DNA from: Patiria pectinifera
Lineage: Eukaryota; Echinodermata; Asteroidea; Valvatida; Asterinidae
Direction: 5' to 3'
DNA length: 64,000 nucleotides
Assembly (NCBI GenBank): GCA_029964075.1
Contig: CM057135.1
Coordinates: 30,617,366 to 30,681,365 of the forward strand
Shown piece after piece: positions 35,701 through 47,621 of the stretch (positions are counted from its first letter, which is position 1; each line of letters starts with the position of its first letter). The position numbers were made by a program, and so were the translations under genes. The notes under the pieces were generated by a model that saw only the letters and a list, made by a program, of their open reading frames with translations, was not told the origin of the DNA and did no database searches.

Positions 35701-38700
35701 ATCAGTCACCGTGGAAAGACTGTGACAAGCTGGAGGGTCTAGCGCGTCGCTGGTACGGTACAAGTCCCCCCTGTGGATGGCGCGGTGCCTGGAGGGCTCC
35801 GGAGTGCGGATGTGATACTCCACCGATGCGCACGCTTGGCTGCAGGCGGTCCATTCTGTTGCAAGTTGACAAATTCCTGCCGGATGTGAAATTGCAGGGG
35901 ACAGGGCCCTTTTGCTGGCTGCATGTCTAAGAAGAAACCCGGCAGAGTCACGTAGTGCGCCTCTTCGAAATACAACCTTAACCATTCTATTACCACCTGA
36001 ACAAGCCGATTAAGTTTTTTTTTTCGCCCGTTTTTACATCCAAGTGGCCAGTGGAGAGGAACTAGAACGTTGATTATCGGTAAAAGAAAATTGACGAAGT
36101 AAATTGTCATCAAGATTACAAGTCGGAGCTTGTTATACACCCGTGATTTAAAGTTGACAATAAGTTTTGATCGTTCTGGACAAAGAATGACATAATGTGG
36201 GCCAGGCAACATCTGTGTCCAATATTCAGTCTCACTTTGCCTTGATCTTTCAGGAATTTACCAACTACACCATTTATCATCTTGACTTCTACTAGTCTTG
36301 TGTTGCGCTGAGATGTCCTCTGACATTTCAAGAAGTTCACGCATGTCGCGGATGAGTAGATGAGATGCAAAACTTTTCATAAGATGAAAATGCAAGACGT
36401 CACAGCTGGTCTGGCTTCTCACTCGACGATGACCCTAACGTCAGGTGAAGGATGACCGACCAAGGTCACACGGGGAGAGTCACTAGAGACAACAACCAGG
36501 CTTGTTTTGATTAGTTGAAGAGGACAACACGATAGCTTTGGAAAACTGCGTTTTTTGCTTTCTAAAAATAGTCTGTAGACATGGTAGAGTACTGAAATTG
36601 CAGCCTTCAAGACCTAGATGTATTTGCATTATTGAATAGAATTTATTTAGAATTTATTTAGTCTTCCGTGTATTTGTAGTGCAGAGGCAAATACTTCAAA
36701 TGTAGACAGGACGAAGAGTGAATTTTGCTTTTAGCCATGATTAAAGTGGTTCTGCAGTAACATGGCCTACTTTATCTGTACACATGTCCTACTTTACTGC
36801 CCCTGAGTTGACTACTAATGCATCGCTATGTCTTTCATTCATGTCCCGTCTTCTGGGAAACCGCCTCTGAAATCAATACCCAAACCCATATCTTTTTATC
36901 CCACTTATCCAGCGTCTGTATTACCAATAAGTCTATCTGTGCATTCATACCCTCGCTCGGGGTCTGTGCGACTCATCTTCGTCAAGAATCAATATGGATG
37001 TCTTGGAGATGCTGTGCAATCAGGAAGGGGAAATATGAGACCAATGGCGGATCAGAGACCAATAAGAGCTGACCCGTAGAGATGGATGAATGCAAGCCGA
37101 CACACGGTATCGCTTTGATGCTCGTCACGGCACAGCTCTTCTCTTGCTTCTTAGAGATTTTCTTCCTATCTTAAAAGCCTTGCATTACAAGTAGGGACTA
37201 CAAAAGAATGTAATTCGACCATGAACTGAAGGCCAAAATTCCATGAGTTTTGAACATGTTCTACCTTGAAAATCAAGGATTGTTTCTGTAACAAGATGGG
37301 ATGTCATCAGGGCTCCAGAATAAAAACATTGCCAAGTACCACTCGGACATGTTTTCCCCCTCTTAGGATGTCACTTTCAAGAGAAGATGAGAAGAAAAGA
37401 ATGTGATCTGATTTTAATGCTGTCTCGACAGAGTCGTCTACTCAATCGTCGATTAGTCTGTCTCTTTGTAACCAGAGAGCGTGCTTGAGACACATCGGAG
37501 CGTAAACACCGAAACTCTGGAATTTGTCCAGAACTGTCTGACCTTAAACTATAATCTGCTGGCAGATTGATATCTCCTCATCCCTAGATCGTAAGTAAGA
37601 AAGAGGAGCCCTCACGTGCACGTGCGCCGTACTTTGGATTAACGGCTGAACTTGGCATTCGAGGACAGGGATGGCACCAGATCGATAAAACACGCTGGCA
37701 ACATTTTAAACGAAACACGAACATGTCAAGGATTGCAGTTTTGTCATGGAGGACTTGGGAAGATCAGACAGTCTCCATAATGACTATGCATCAATGATTA
37801 GATCAAAGAAAATAAGAAGGTAATGTTTGACCTTCCTTAGAATCCCGATTTAGAAACTTTGGTTTACGGTCATGAATGTAGTTTAAGGTCGCAAGTGGAC
37901 CAGAATGTTGATGGATTTTAAAGGAGTGTATTTCCCATTTGATTTAATTACATCATTGGATTGTGGTCTGTGTATACAGGGAGGTATTGAAACCGAGCAT
38001 GAATGTAACGATGCATGTACATGGCTTGTCAAATGTCAAGGGAGCATTGGAAAAATGTTTGAGTCATAAAACTGATCAATGATGAATAAAAGAACATTGT
38101 CCGTCCCTTACATTGATTGGTCATCATTCAACATAGCTCACAAGCCACACATTCTCTTGCAGGTTAAGTAGACAGAGTGTATTTACCCCAACCTGTGATT
38201 TATTTTCATCCTTGATAAAGTATCTGAATGTTCAAGCGAAGACAAACTTGAACTCATCACCGACAATACTGAATTGTAAATCAACATTGAAGGCATCAAC
38301 CTCTGCGAATATTATCGCCAAAACCCTGAGAGAAATAATAACCCTTCCATTGAATCAATTCTTATCTCTCACAGGCACGCGTTTATTTTTAGAGAACCTC
38401 TCTAAGATATTGATGCCTCCCATCTGCTTTAGAAGCAAAATAAAAGAGACTGACATGGAGTTCAAAGCAGAGGAGGGAAAAGTAGGTCAGTCTTAACGAC
38501 AAAGACACGTGAAATGCTCAGAGGGGACCGTGGACTTACGCCCTTAAAAGGTCTTCATGCACCGGCAGTGACAATTGATGCCTTACTCGAGAGTTTACCT
38601 TCTTTTTATGAGAAAAAACTTGATCATGTGCTACCCTGTGGGAAGACCGCGAGGAACCATAGAATTCGCAAATAATAAAAACATGCAAATCAAATTAGTA

Positions 38701-41700
38701 TTTTTTTCTGCTGCCTCAGTATTCTCTCAGAAGGTATAGTAGAGATCTTTTGACTTGCTTGTCAGTTTGTTTTACTGATAACTCGACATCACTAATTTCT
38801 TTTCAAAGGACATGTTACTGTCTTCCCTACTTCTCTATGAGGCCGTGTTATGAATGGGAAACTCGTTTGATAAAAAACCCTAATTTGTAAATGTCAAGGC
38901 AATAATGAGAAATGCCTGTGGAAAAACAGACCGTTGCAGTTTTAATTTAAGATCGCTATATGGTATATGTAATGGTCGACTTGCTAGTAGGTAGCCAATC
39001 TAGTCCACACTACGGCTATCCAGGTCTGCATGATTACCAAATGCATTTTCCAAATTAAATTTCTATATAGAGCGTCCAGGAACTGGATAGGCAATTTGGG
39101 GAATATGCTGATATGGCCCCTCGGTTCTAAAATGTGATCAAATGGATGTGTTTGGCCGCTGGCGCTTTATGTAATCACTGGTCTTTTATAAACAAAGTGA
39201 TAACGGAATATTTTTTCACATTGTCTTGTATCCTGGCGAGAAGTGCATGTACATGACTTTATAACAGGACCTTTTTATACAGTAAAAGATGGAGTGAGTT
39301 ATATGGTTATGGAGGATGTAGAATTTTATATATTATCTAGGCTCCTGTAAAGTAATAGCTTCCTCGTTTCTGATTGGTCAGTATTGCACTGCATATCACC
39401 TAACACGATTTTCAAGGTAAATGTTTTACGAATTTTCAGGTAAAAATATGTTTCTACTCAGTTCGGTACAGGATTATAATAGTCCATGTGACAGGGCGGC
39501 CGACAATATCAGTCGTGTAGCACATAAGGTGCACAGCTTCAAATTAAGACACATTGCTTCTTGTAGCCCCAATTTACTTGAGTCATAATGCAGTAGCCAT
39601 CCGCTGCTTGCGGTCAGTACTAGATGCCAATCTATCACAGCGCTGTACCAGTTTGACATTTTGCACTCTGTTGGGTGACTGCTCTCTCTCTCTCTCTCCG
39701 AGTGACCATCGCTTGGCAGAACTTCTCCGATGATAATCATCGAGCCCCCTGGGTCTTCGAATGCTCGTTCTTTATCATTCCTCCTCGCTACCCCATCACT
39801 TGGCAAGATGCTTGAGTGTTTCAAGCGAGCGGATGCACCCGCGGAACCAAACATCCTCGAGTTGAACTCGTGGGATTGCATCGAGGGGCTCTTTTGTAGC
39901 ATCCTAACCCCGGACTGACTGGACTCGTTACTCCGTCACGATCCGGAGTCGGGAGTGAACTTGGCTACCGGCTGAATAGGACTGGCCATATTTGTACAAG
40001 AAGACTCCCAGGGACGAGAGACATGTCGAACAAAATAACACAGCTAAAATCCTCCTGCCGAAGTCGGAGAGTAAACAGTCATATTTGCTGTAAGATTCGT
40101 ACATTATTCGCTCGGAATAGTATTCACATGTTCTATGACTTTTCATATTGAGAAAAATGTACGTCCTGAAGCAGTTGTCATGTAAGTACTGAAGCAGGCC
40201 TGAAACGGAAGCGTCTGAGTCTAGCAGGAGATTTGAATGGACATACGAATCACATTAATGTGTCAAAGAATCACCTTAATTAATTTGAAATGGAAGTGAT
40301 GTTAACGCTAGCTTAAGTCCATGATTTATATGTTTTAGTAAAGAATTTGTTTCAAGTGTATCGACCTTACTTCTTAGATAGATTATGTTTCTTGACAGTC
40401 CTCGATTATTGTTCTTACACTCGCAGTCGACATCCGCCATGTTGATTTTGTCACTTTCACATTCTGCACAATGGCACTATGGGTAACTATGACGTAGGTT
40501 CATGCAGTCTGGTGACTGGCACGTCAGGTGCCACTGTCATGCAGTTTTTGAATCGGGGGGGTCAGGTATCAGATCAAAATTGAAACTGTATCTTAAAATT
40601 GCCATTCGCCATATTAAAAAACACCGCCTGCCAATTTCTGTTATTTGCCCTCTCAAATTACCAAATCCCTTTCATGTTGACGCAAGTTTTGCCGCACCGG
40701 CCATCTTTAAAGCGGGAATACGATCTGGGTGACTTCGATTCATTCCTGTCTCCTTTTCAATTCCCTGAGTTCCATGACAGTCCCAAGCCATAAATTGAAA
40801 AGAAAAGTGATCCTAGTTCCGATTGGGATCCCAGGCCTAGCCGGCCTTGTTTCCCACCTGTGATGAGGGAGATCGGAGAAGAAAAAAAACCGCCGGGAAA
40901 CTGGTACATTTAAGTGACGGTAAAGCCCTGGGCAACACAAGTCCGTGTGTTTAATTTCCACGAGTAAATCTCCAGCATGCTCTATCCGAAGAAGATAAAC
41001 CCCAGTGTCCCGCTTCTGCAAAAACAGTGCATGCCTTGGAAACACTGATGATTATTTGTCTAAGCCCTGGAACAGAGCTGCACGGAGGATATTGGTAGTG
41101 ATTGTTTTTCAATTTGACATTTAGAATTTGGGAGGAGAAGTACATTGCGCTGTTAGAACTCGTTTTGGGAATAAGGTAACGGAAATCATGCTGCGTTGCT
41201 TGTAATAATGTTGTTATTCTGGCCAGGGCGATGCTAGCGACATATAATCAGCTCAGAGCCCGTTCTGGGAAGAACCAGGTCGGTAAATAAAATTACTAAG
41301 GGGTAAAGTGAGTGAGGGGAGGAGGAGATTATAAAGATACGGAGAGCGGAGAAACAGGGTAAGCGCGCTATCGGGAAATAACGGTCAGAGAGCTGGGGAA
41401 TACAATATTGGCAAATTATTGAAAGAGGAAAGAGAGAGAGGCTTGGGGTTTCATCGCACGAACAGGGCCGCCAGCCAAGAACGGCTGTGCAAAGATAGAA
41501 GTGTGACTAGAGAAGGTGTAAGACTACATTTGCACACCCCCAATAGAAGCTTGTTGGGAATGTGTTCAGTCTATATCTAGTGCACACAGCAAGCCGCTTG
41601 ACATACATACAGTCAGAGAGGCTCCGATATCTATCTTTTGTTGGCAGGTCATCTTAGCCTACTATGGAGACACATCTCATCAACATAAATACATTCTGTA

Positions 41701-44432
41701 AGAATTAACCGAGTGCTTGTGATATGCATCACTGACCTTTTATGAATTCGGAGACATAATTGTCATGACTGAACTTTGCTGAGGCTGGTTTCACATTAAT
41801 ATTGCGATCAAAACACAGGGGGGGGGGGAGCCATTTCGACCAATATGATTTCTGTCCATATTGAAGCCGAGCATAACATTTCATTCAAACTCCGTCTTCG
41901 ATATTCGACGTCAAGTACATGAAGGTAATATTCCCCGTCAGGGACAATTTAAAATTAGAAGTCGTACCTGCATTTTGCTTGAGGGCATTTGCCCTCTTTC
42001 TCAGGCTGCCCATACATCTTGTGTTGCTTCAGGCAACATGCCTCGTGCAATTAAAAGCACCCAAAACGACTGGTTGTCAAGCCATCTACAAGCGCGATCA
42101 GCTATTAGACCGTGTGTTATTCGCTTGCTCACAGCGACCTAATAAAGCAGAAACCTGCCTTCCTGTCCTCTGTCATTTTTTTCTCTCACTTTCAGACGGG
42201 ATGCGGCAAAAGGAGCCCTTAATCTCATATCATGGTTCGGTGCTTCCCTCCGCATTCAAACAGCGCGAGTGACGTCAGGGAACGGCGCATACACAAACTC
42301 CCCACTGCATGTGTTGTGGAATAATTATTGTTGATCATGACACGATTACCAAAACTCATGGGGATTGTCAATATTCAATCCTAAACGCAAAAACTGCCAG
42401 ATACGACGAAAAGTAAGGCTTCTAGCTGTACAGGACAAAGGTTAAACTCAAATGGTCGAAATAGGGTGCATTTAATGATGCAGTTTATACGTAAGTCACG
42501 CATGGAGAATCTTTATTAAATAAAAAATTATACATCTGATAATTTTGCCGTTAGGGTTAATCCGTGGTCTTATCAATTCAACTGTGTGTATTATCCACAT
42601 GCTAACACAAGAAGTCCCTAGTGTGATCAAAACAGATGAGAACGATTGTCATATACCTCACACAGTCATTACTGGTGACTCATTAGTCCGATAGGACTTG
42701 ATACGAACCACCGATATTTATAGATGTTTAGAAAATGGTGACATTTTTCAAGCATGGAATGGGCACATCGTTTTCACACGCACCGTACTGTCATGAAGCC
42801 AGTTGTGGAATTGTGGCGTAATTAGTTTATAGGAACATCCATCAAATCACCATCATTTGTTTGTTCTTCAAGTAATTGGACAGTTTCAATACATTGTACA
42901 GAGTAAACATGACTGTTTTTGGTATAATTTTAAGAATGCGAAACCATAAAAAGAAAATCCCTTTCCCCTCATCTTTGAAATTCTTCAAGCCTGAATTTGG
43001 CCATCGTATTAGTGAATAATTTACAGGTATGCAGTGTAGATGTAATGGTATAGTAACTATACCCTACGTGCCAATCTAACCCCTTCTTAAAATATAGAAT
43101 TAGCATAAAGGTAGCATGAATAAAGTCCCAGCGGCCGGTCGAGGGATTTGGTTATCGAATGTCACTGCACTATGCAGCACCGGGAGCTTAGGGTTTGGTA
43201 TGACGGGGGAAGATGCAATATGAACGGGTCGACGGGACTTACTTAATCGCCTCCCACTGTTCCTGGCCGAACTTGCGGAGTACAAGCAGCTCCAAGGCAT
43301 GGTTGACGAAGCCGTACTGTGGAATGGAGAAAACATACCAAACATGGCATTCAAAGTTTGGTTTTGTAGTTTGTTAAAAATATGATTCTTTCTTGTAAGT
43401 CACTGGATAAGAGAAAAAAAACCGTATAGGTTTTCAGCGTTTTGCGCCTACATCTGTCGTATATACGTGTTTGATCTATAAAATTGAACATGCATTTTAT
43501 CTTCGTAATCGTGTATAATGCCGTATGTGTTATAATCATGTAAACACGGGAGTTTTTATCAACATTAGACACTCAGTTGTGAGCTATTACCAGTGAAGTG
43601 TAGACATTTTTTATTAATCTGGGGAATACGAGGTCTGTATTGTGGAAATTGGTTTCTCAAACAATTGCCAATACTTGAGAAATATCCAGTTTCATTACGA
43701 AAAAGAAAATGTCAATAACGAGTAAAAGTGGAGGACATTTTTTTTTAACCGAGCGCAATTCGAAATTACTTCACAAGGGGAAACGGAAACATCGAAGAAA
43801 TTCAAAACGGCAGGCGTGTAAATCTAAGGCATCCTCCAAAAATACTTGTACCTTGAACGCGTCTCGCGTTGCTCATCTAGTGCGCGGGCTTCATTGATTC
43901 ATAGCTGCCGTAACCAATTTGTTTCACTTAGACTTATGAACAAAGTCTTTGGGTGTTCCTTTAGCTCGGGCTTTTTATCACGCACACACTCAACCCAAAG
44001 AGGTGGGCTGAGGAGAGTCGATTTACCGCCGGTTTTTGTGCTGGCCGATCGGTGTTAATGTTTTCTGCACCAGGGTTTGTATTAAGTGCATTTTTAGAGT
44101 ACAGGAAAAGCTGGCGTATCGATGACACCAGCACGTGCTCGAAACGTTGCTTTGAGGTTGAAGTTGTGCGCGTTCATAAAATACCCGAAGTGCAGTCTCT
44201 TGTCCTATATCCATACCAAATGATGAGGATGGTTCAGATGTTGTTAAGAGTCTGTGGAAGTTTTTTTCAATAAATTCAGCATTTGTCATGGAAAATAGTT
44301 TCTAAATCGTTGTTCACCCTAACTCCTCAACTGTACCATTCCAAATACCATGCCTGTCATATTTTATACCAGATGCACAATGTGTAAAAATAGCAAAAAA
44401 TGGAAGTAAGGAATTCAATACAAACTTACCAT
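14559..44432 (-). CDS. gucy1b1: Soluble guanylate cyclase subunit beta-1, complete
   Basis: Haem-containing beta subunit of the cytosolic NO receptor; with the alpha subunit it converts GTP to cGMP. Coding exons, in transcript order, are 44430-44432, 43243-43316, 31713-31813, 22938-23913, 22392-22617, 20392-20532, 18137-18291 and 14559-14703. All phases join, giving 606 aa against 619 in human. Domains: H-NOX (about 1-185) with the proximal haem ligand His105 and Y135-x-S137-x-R139; PAS/H-NOXA (about 200-350); coiled coil (about 340-385); class III cyclase (about 400-590). The cyclase carries the beta-type residues Glu462, Cys530, Asn537 and Arg541, equivalent to human E473, C541, N548 and R552. 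FSG replaces FSD at the metal-binding position, as expected for beta, whose partner alpha supplies the metal aspartates. The gene spans 30 kb and has no disruptions. Confidence 0.96.
14962..15301. repeat. Recent tandem duplication, two 170-bp copies
   Basis: Copies at 14962-15131 and 15132-15301 both run from TATTCTTGGAAAGTTAACTC to GAGAGGTG. I count about six differences, so the duplication is young relative to other repeats here. It lies in gucy1b intron 7, 260 bp upstream of the last exon in transcript sense. Confidence 0.9.
15302..18136 (-). other. gucy1b intron 7, remainder
   Basis: No family exon was recognised. A 140-codon open frame runs on the - strand at 17632-17210, in moderately GC-richer sequence. 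Its product resembles nothing I know and its acceptor candidates are out of phase with exon 7. Confidence 0.5.
18137..18291 (-). CDS. gucy1b1: gucy1b exon 7 (residues 508-559)
   Basis: Acceptor CCCTGCAG|ATA; donor TACAG|GTATGG. It encodes [16 protein letters not shown], then [16 protein letters not shown] with Cys530 (guanine contact), Asn537 and Arg541 (transition state), then INVSEYAYR. Confidence 0.96.
18957..19075. repeat. Dispersed repeat copy A with GGGAGACAT hairpin
   Basis: It shares a succession of words with 48115-48241: CCACGA, TTGCGAC, TAAAAT, CCTCTAAA, GGGAGACAT, AAATGTCTCC, TAATG and TCTCCCA. The central GGAGACATgaaaATGTCTCC is a self-complementary hairpin. It lies in gucy1b intron 6. 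Confidence 0.6.
19750..20240. repeat. Poly(G/C)-rich dispersed repeat region
   Basis: It contains G runs at 19803-19813 and 19928-19939 and a C run at 20188-20198, within sequence such as GGGGCAGATCCAGGATTT that looks like degenerate transposon-end material. No coding capacity or clear boundaries. It lies in gucy1b intron 6. Confidence 0.35.
20392..20532 (-). CDS. gucy1b1: gucy1b exon 6 (residues 461-507)
   Basis: Acceptor TTGGCAG|GTG; donor ATCGTG|GTGAGT; both phase 0. It begins [18 protein letters not shown]; Glu462 is the guanine-recognising residue (human E473). It ends VDGEPIV. Confidence 0.95.
20533..22391 (-). other. gucy1b intron 5
   Basis: About 1.9 kb of non-coding sequence between exons 5 and 6. 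I see no repeat, hairpin or RNA gene in it. Confidence 0.7.
22392..22617 (-). CDS. gucy1b1: gucy1b exon 5 (residues 385-460)
   Basis: Start of the cyclase domain: [21 protein letters not shown], then MFSGITGF, where Gly419 stands at the position that is Asp in metal-binding cyclase subunits. It continues [14 protein letters not shown]. Acceptor GTGTACAG|G; donor TACAAG|GTAATG, phase 0. Confidence 0.95.
22938..23913 (-). CDS. gucy1b1: gucy1b exon 4 (residues 60-385)
   Basis: This 976-nt exon carries most of the sensor and signalling half. It holds the rest of H-NOX with [14 protein letters not shown], His105 in ALHDHL and the Y-Y-S-E-R motif, then the PAS domain with PFHIMFD, QCGN and [11 protein letters not shown]. 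It ends with [17 protein letters not shown] and the coiled coil [15 protein letters not shown]. Acceptor TGTGACAG|GC; donor GACAG|GTGGGT. The loop after H-NOX (about residues 170-190) is shorter than in human, which explains most of the length difference. Confidence 0.96.
25665..25676. promoter_or_regulatory. TTCTCGCGAGAA palindrome, possible internal promoter element
   Basis: TCTCGCGAGA is a known core element of some TATA-less vertebrate promoters. Here a CCAAT word (about 25796) and TTTATAAAA (about 25777) follow within 130 bp. This could mark an internal promoter or enhancer, but it is a motif match only. Confidence 0.2.
26193..26458. mobile_element. Foldback element with 87-bp near-perfect arms
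   Basis: The left arm 26193-26279 is the reverse complement of 26372-26458 with about three mismatches, separated by a loop of about 92 bp. Both arms start TTCCGGTCA. If transcribed as part of the gucy1b pre-mRNA it would form a long double-stranded stem. No target duplication was identified. Confidence 0.85.
31713..31813 (-). CDS. gucy1b1: gucy1b exon 3 (residues 26-60)
   Basis: Acceptor CCCACAG|AAAA; donor CTTG|GTAACG. It reads KEAV, then [18 protein letters not shown], then VL, matching the human H-NOX segment around R-x-x-Y-D-D-S-K-T-Y-D-L-V. The 101 nt leave a phase-1 Gly codon. The introns on each side are the two largest in the gene. Confidence 0.95.
31831..32010 (+). mobile_element. 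tRNA-derived SINE fragment beside exon 3
   Basis: A perfect polymerase III box B, GGTTCGAATCC, sits at 31870-31880. It is followed by TGTGGATTGTGTTTTCAGTC, TTTTTCCCC and TCTCACCTCTAAAACTG, a tail typical of marine-invertebrate SINEs. No box A is recognisable, so the 5' part is truncated or decayed. It begins within about 20 bp of the gucy1b exon 3 acceptor, in antisense. Confidence 0.6.
33945..34393 (+). pseudogene. 5'-truncated non-LTR retrotransposon (RTE-like) reverse-transcriptase tail
   Basis: One frame reads RRIYNQCV then MTYGAETW (33945-34004). A second gives M-L-x-V-S-L-R-D-K-I-R (around 34052-34100). The first then resumes as IKEMK-stop-RWAGHLA (34142-34180) and as [26 protein letters not shown] and REWKLLEEG (34196-34350). 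These are the C-terminal landmarks of RTE-type reverse transcriptases. Frame changes and the in-frame TAG at 34157-34159 show it is dead. The 3' end is a short TGA repeat (about 34378-34392), usual for this group. It is antisense to gucy1b in intron 2. Confidence 0.8.
43243..43316 (-). CDS. gucy1b1: gucy1b exon 2 (residues 2-26)
   Basis: Acceptor CCACAG|TAC; donor ATTAA|GTAAGT. It encodes [17 protein letters not shown], nearly identical to human, the first helix of the H-NOX haem domain. It leaves two bases of a split Lys codon. Confidence 0.95.
43317..44429 (-). other. gucy1b intron 1
   Basis: A 1.1-kb intron between the start codon and exon 2. It includes GATGACACCAGCACG..CTCGAAACGTTG (about 44119-44145), a loose echo of the hammerhead-like words at 859-902 but without the full core. 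No exon was recognised. Confidence 0.7.
44430..44432 (-). CDS. gucy1b1: gucy1b exon 1: start codon only
   Basis: The exon ends ATG|GTAAGT, so the initiator methionine is its only codon; exon 2 opens directly with TAC GGC TTC (YGF). The upstream frame is closed by a TAA about 57 bases before the ATG, with no other in-frame ATG between. Start and junction are therefore well fixed. The 5' end of the untranslated part is unknown. Confidence 0.85.
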
Positions 44433-45010
44433 GATGTCAGCTTTGGTGATACCGCTGTCCCAAGTCTCTACCAGTTCCTGTGTGTAGACTTAACCGACAA
44501 AAACGGCTGGTACTTTACTCATGAAATTTGCTCCACGGTGTGTGGTACAGTCACCGGGTATACCGTGTAGCCGTCGAAAATCCTCGAACTCACTATACAG
44601 CAATGGTCAAATTTATGCCTCGATGTCCACCAAAATGGCGATAAAACGCCTTGTTTTCCTTACCGTAACTCCTTGTTTGGACGGCAGGGCGACGGATCCC
44701 GAATTAAGCGTGTCAGCGAGTAAGGAGTGGAATAATTTGCCGCCTTTTCCTGCGCGCGTGTACGACCCTCGCCTCCGCGTCAGGCGGGCGGTGATGTTTA
44801 CAAATGGGTAAGGGCTCCCTCTGTCGGTGAGTAGTAAAGGTAGCTGTGCATGCCTTCACGCGCAAACGTAGCTACTGAGAAAAAAAATGCATAGCCTTTG
44901 GAGAGTTAATGCTGGCTTAAAAAAAAATAGCGATGAAGCGGGATTGGTTGGTTCACCATGTACTTTACGGTACGTATATGTGCATACACGCGTACGCCGG
45001 GAGAGAAACG
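44433..45010 (-). promoter_or_regulatory. gucy1b1: CpG-richer 5' UTR and promoter region of gucy1b
   Basis: Upstream of the start codon the sequence becomes visibly richer in CG dinucleotides (44510-44800), with GCGGGCGG and AAAATGGCG words resembling SP1 and YY1 sites. This fits the promoter of the gene, but no TATA box or initiator could be fixed and the boundaries are approximate. Confidence 0.3.
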
Positions 45011-47529
45011 GGCCGGTCCTATAAGGTGGAATGTTACGAGAGTGCAAGGCGAGACTGTGACACCACAGCACAGCAAGGCATTAAGCTAACGGACACCCAG
45101 CGTGCTAATGATAGAAGGTGCCCGACTACATACCCTCATGGAGGAAGGACAATCTGTTTCCTTCCTCAATGTTATCCCACTCCGCAAGACGGGATCTTGC
45201 ATTTTTATCCTCAGAATTAAGAAAAATGCAAAAGAGGAAAGTCGCAGCCACAAAATTCAATTACATTAGCCAAATCGTCTGCATTTGTGCATATAAATAG
45301 AAGGAAATAATCGAGTTGACTGGTGTTATTTTTATGGATGACGATAGTCACAGAGTAACCCATATAGTGATGGATTTTCTCCCCTCTAAGTAACGGCATC
45401 TTTTGAGATGCTCTCCTTATGCAATAATAAACGACTGTCATCATTTGATGACATGATGGATACGGTCAACGCCAAGAATTCTCAGGCTGGCTAGCGGGAT
45501 GAGATTTGCAGATGTCTCGTGTATGGCTGACAATAAAGACCAATAGTTGGTAGGAATATCTGGAATTTTTGAGTGCCTTAATATTTCATTCAACCCCCAA
45601 AAGTAAGCAAAGTGACAACACGGGCCGTAACGGATGTTAGACATGATTGTCAAGTTTCCTTTCCCGCTGAAACCGTTGATAACTTTGAAAATTTGCCGGA
45701 ATTTGTGGATGTTTAGATTGTTCACTGTATTCATTCGTGGAGTCCGCATGGAAATACCATTAATGATAATGATAAATATTATACTTAATCACAAAAGTGA
45801 TAAAGCGTGAATTATTGTTTTTGCTTGTATTCAGTTTTAATTCGTCACGATGTGCTTAAACCTGTGCTCCAATAAGATTGTGTGTTCGTTTTCTGACATC
45901 GCACTGGGAACCTTTACGAACTGACAGGAAATATTTTATTGATGAAAACCTTTCATTTTTTTCCGAAACAGAGATGTAGCATAGAAAATATATTGTTGGC
46001 GCCGAGCTGTTATGAATTATTTGTTCATTCTGTCACTGGAAACAAAGTAAGATTGATGTTGGATACAAAATATCTCATTGTCGTCTATCTGAGTGGGCTT
46101 TGCTACAGTGATGATTGAGTACATTGGCTACATGTTATCGTCTTGTCTTGTACCAATTGCAGTGTTTACATAAGACATTTTGTTCACTTTAACATTGCAA
46201 GCTGAGTATGTTGTACCAACTCAGTTGCTTTGCTGTAGTGAGCCGGTTTTCGTGAGTTGTCCGTTAGTAAGTTCCGTAACATTCAACAAAAAGTTAATCC
46301 ATGCGGCCTTCCCTCAGCTTAATAGAAAATTGCAATCAGCCATTAGGGAGGAAAACAAAGAAGAGAGCAGGTACAGGCTTATGTATGGTTTCATGGCCAA
46401 TAGAGATCTGTTACCATCCAGGCTACCTGGATCCCAAATGCTCGATTGTAAACCAGTCTTATATAATTACACTTCTTTGCGCATGCGCGTTTCACCTAGA
46501 GGTAAACTCATCACAAGAGAACCTCCGCACGCCATGATTGGGAGGCGGGGGTTAGGGAATATTATCTCGCTGTAGAGGAGGGGGTAGGAGAATCTTCGGA
46601 GGTTGCTAGCGCAGCATTCCGTATATCTCCACGGTCATCTAGACGCACGGAGCCCGCTTAAACCACCCCCTCACACCCGCTTTCCCTCCTACTCACCGTG
46701 TTTTGAACGGTCTTATCTCATGCGTGACATTTGGCCGTATCCTTCATTGTATAAACACCGGTTATTTCTGTCCTTCTCCTTTCAATGCGGTCGGTATCTT
46801 CAAAGAAATGTTTCTATTAAAGTCATAAAGTTGCTAACAATAGAATATAATGGTTTATGTGTTTGCCAGCGATACTAAAAAAAGAAGAGTTCATTGAGAA
46901 ATCTCTATAGATTGTTGCACTAAACCGCATGAGAAAAGAATATCGGTTCAAAGACAACTGAGAAAGGAATATCGGTTCAAAAACAACCGAGTGTTATCTC
47001 GACTGAATAATTGAATGATAATAACTAGTCATCTTTAATTCAGATACCAGAAAACCTGACACTAAATTTGGAGCACCTGTGTACAGATAGTGAACAATAC
47101 TTGTGAGTAGCTGAGATACAATGATGCAAAATGCATTAGCTAGTTATCAAGCAACATCTTGGATAGCAATCGCTGTAAGAGGTTCGCAGGCGTTGCGCAC
47201 ATCCACACCCGTCGGTTCCCAGAGATGCAGGGAGCACCAGTGATGGTATTGAGAAGTAGACTCCGCGTGTATATAAACATACAAGCAGGAAAATCATTTA
47301 TAGACGAGCTGGAGGTTTCTATTCGGATTTTAAAAGAGGGGATGGGAGAATATTCCACACTTGCAGAGGGAACAATCTTAAAGGGAATGTACATCATTGG
47401 CTTTTGCTGTAATTTTCAGAAATGAACTATTTGAGGGGTTAATATAATAGACCAAATATTGTTACACTGACATGTTTGAAGTTTTTTTGTGTTCGAAAAT
47501 GCTGGAAAACCAAGAAAAACTAAAATGTT

Positions 47530-47621
47530 CCAGTAGTCTGGTTCCCTGACTCCACTAAAGATAAAATGGATCAATTTATAGATGCCGGAAAATTGTAAGG
47601 TAAGGGAACCAGTCTAGCTGG
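47530..47621. mobile_element. Small TIR element, 92 bp
   Basis: It starts CCAGTAGTCTGGTTCCCT and ends AGGGAACCAGTCTAGCTGG. The termini are imperfect inverted repeats of about 19 bp. No open frame and no clear target duplication. Confidence 0.45.

Larger units (their letters stand above)
31814..43242 (-). other. gucy1b intron 2
   Basis: At 11.4 kb this is the largest intron. It contains the SINE fragment at 31831-32010, the LINE tail at 33945-34393, G runs at 34982-34993 and 41818-41828, a CT microsatellite at about 39684-39700 and a TTAGGGTTAA word at 42551-42560. No extra exon was recognised. Confidence 0.7.

Noticed and set aside
44119-44145. GATGAC..CGAAACGTTG resembling the hammerhead-like element
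   Set aside because: The CTGANGA core and a pairing helix I are absent.
46180-46575. 131-codon + strand frame between the cyclase genes
   Set aside because: No recognisable domain, no supporting splice partners, and a length expected by chance in 64 kb.
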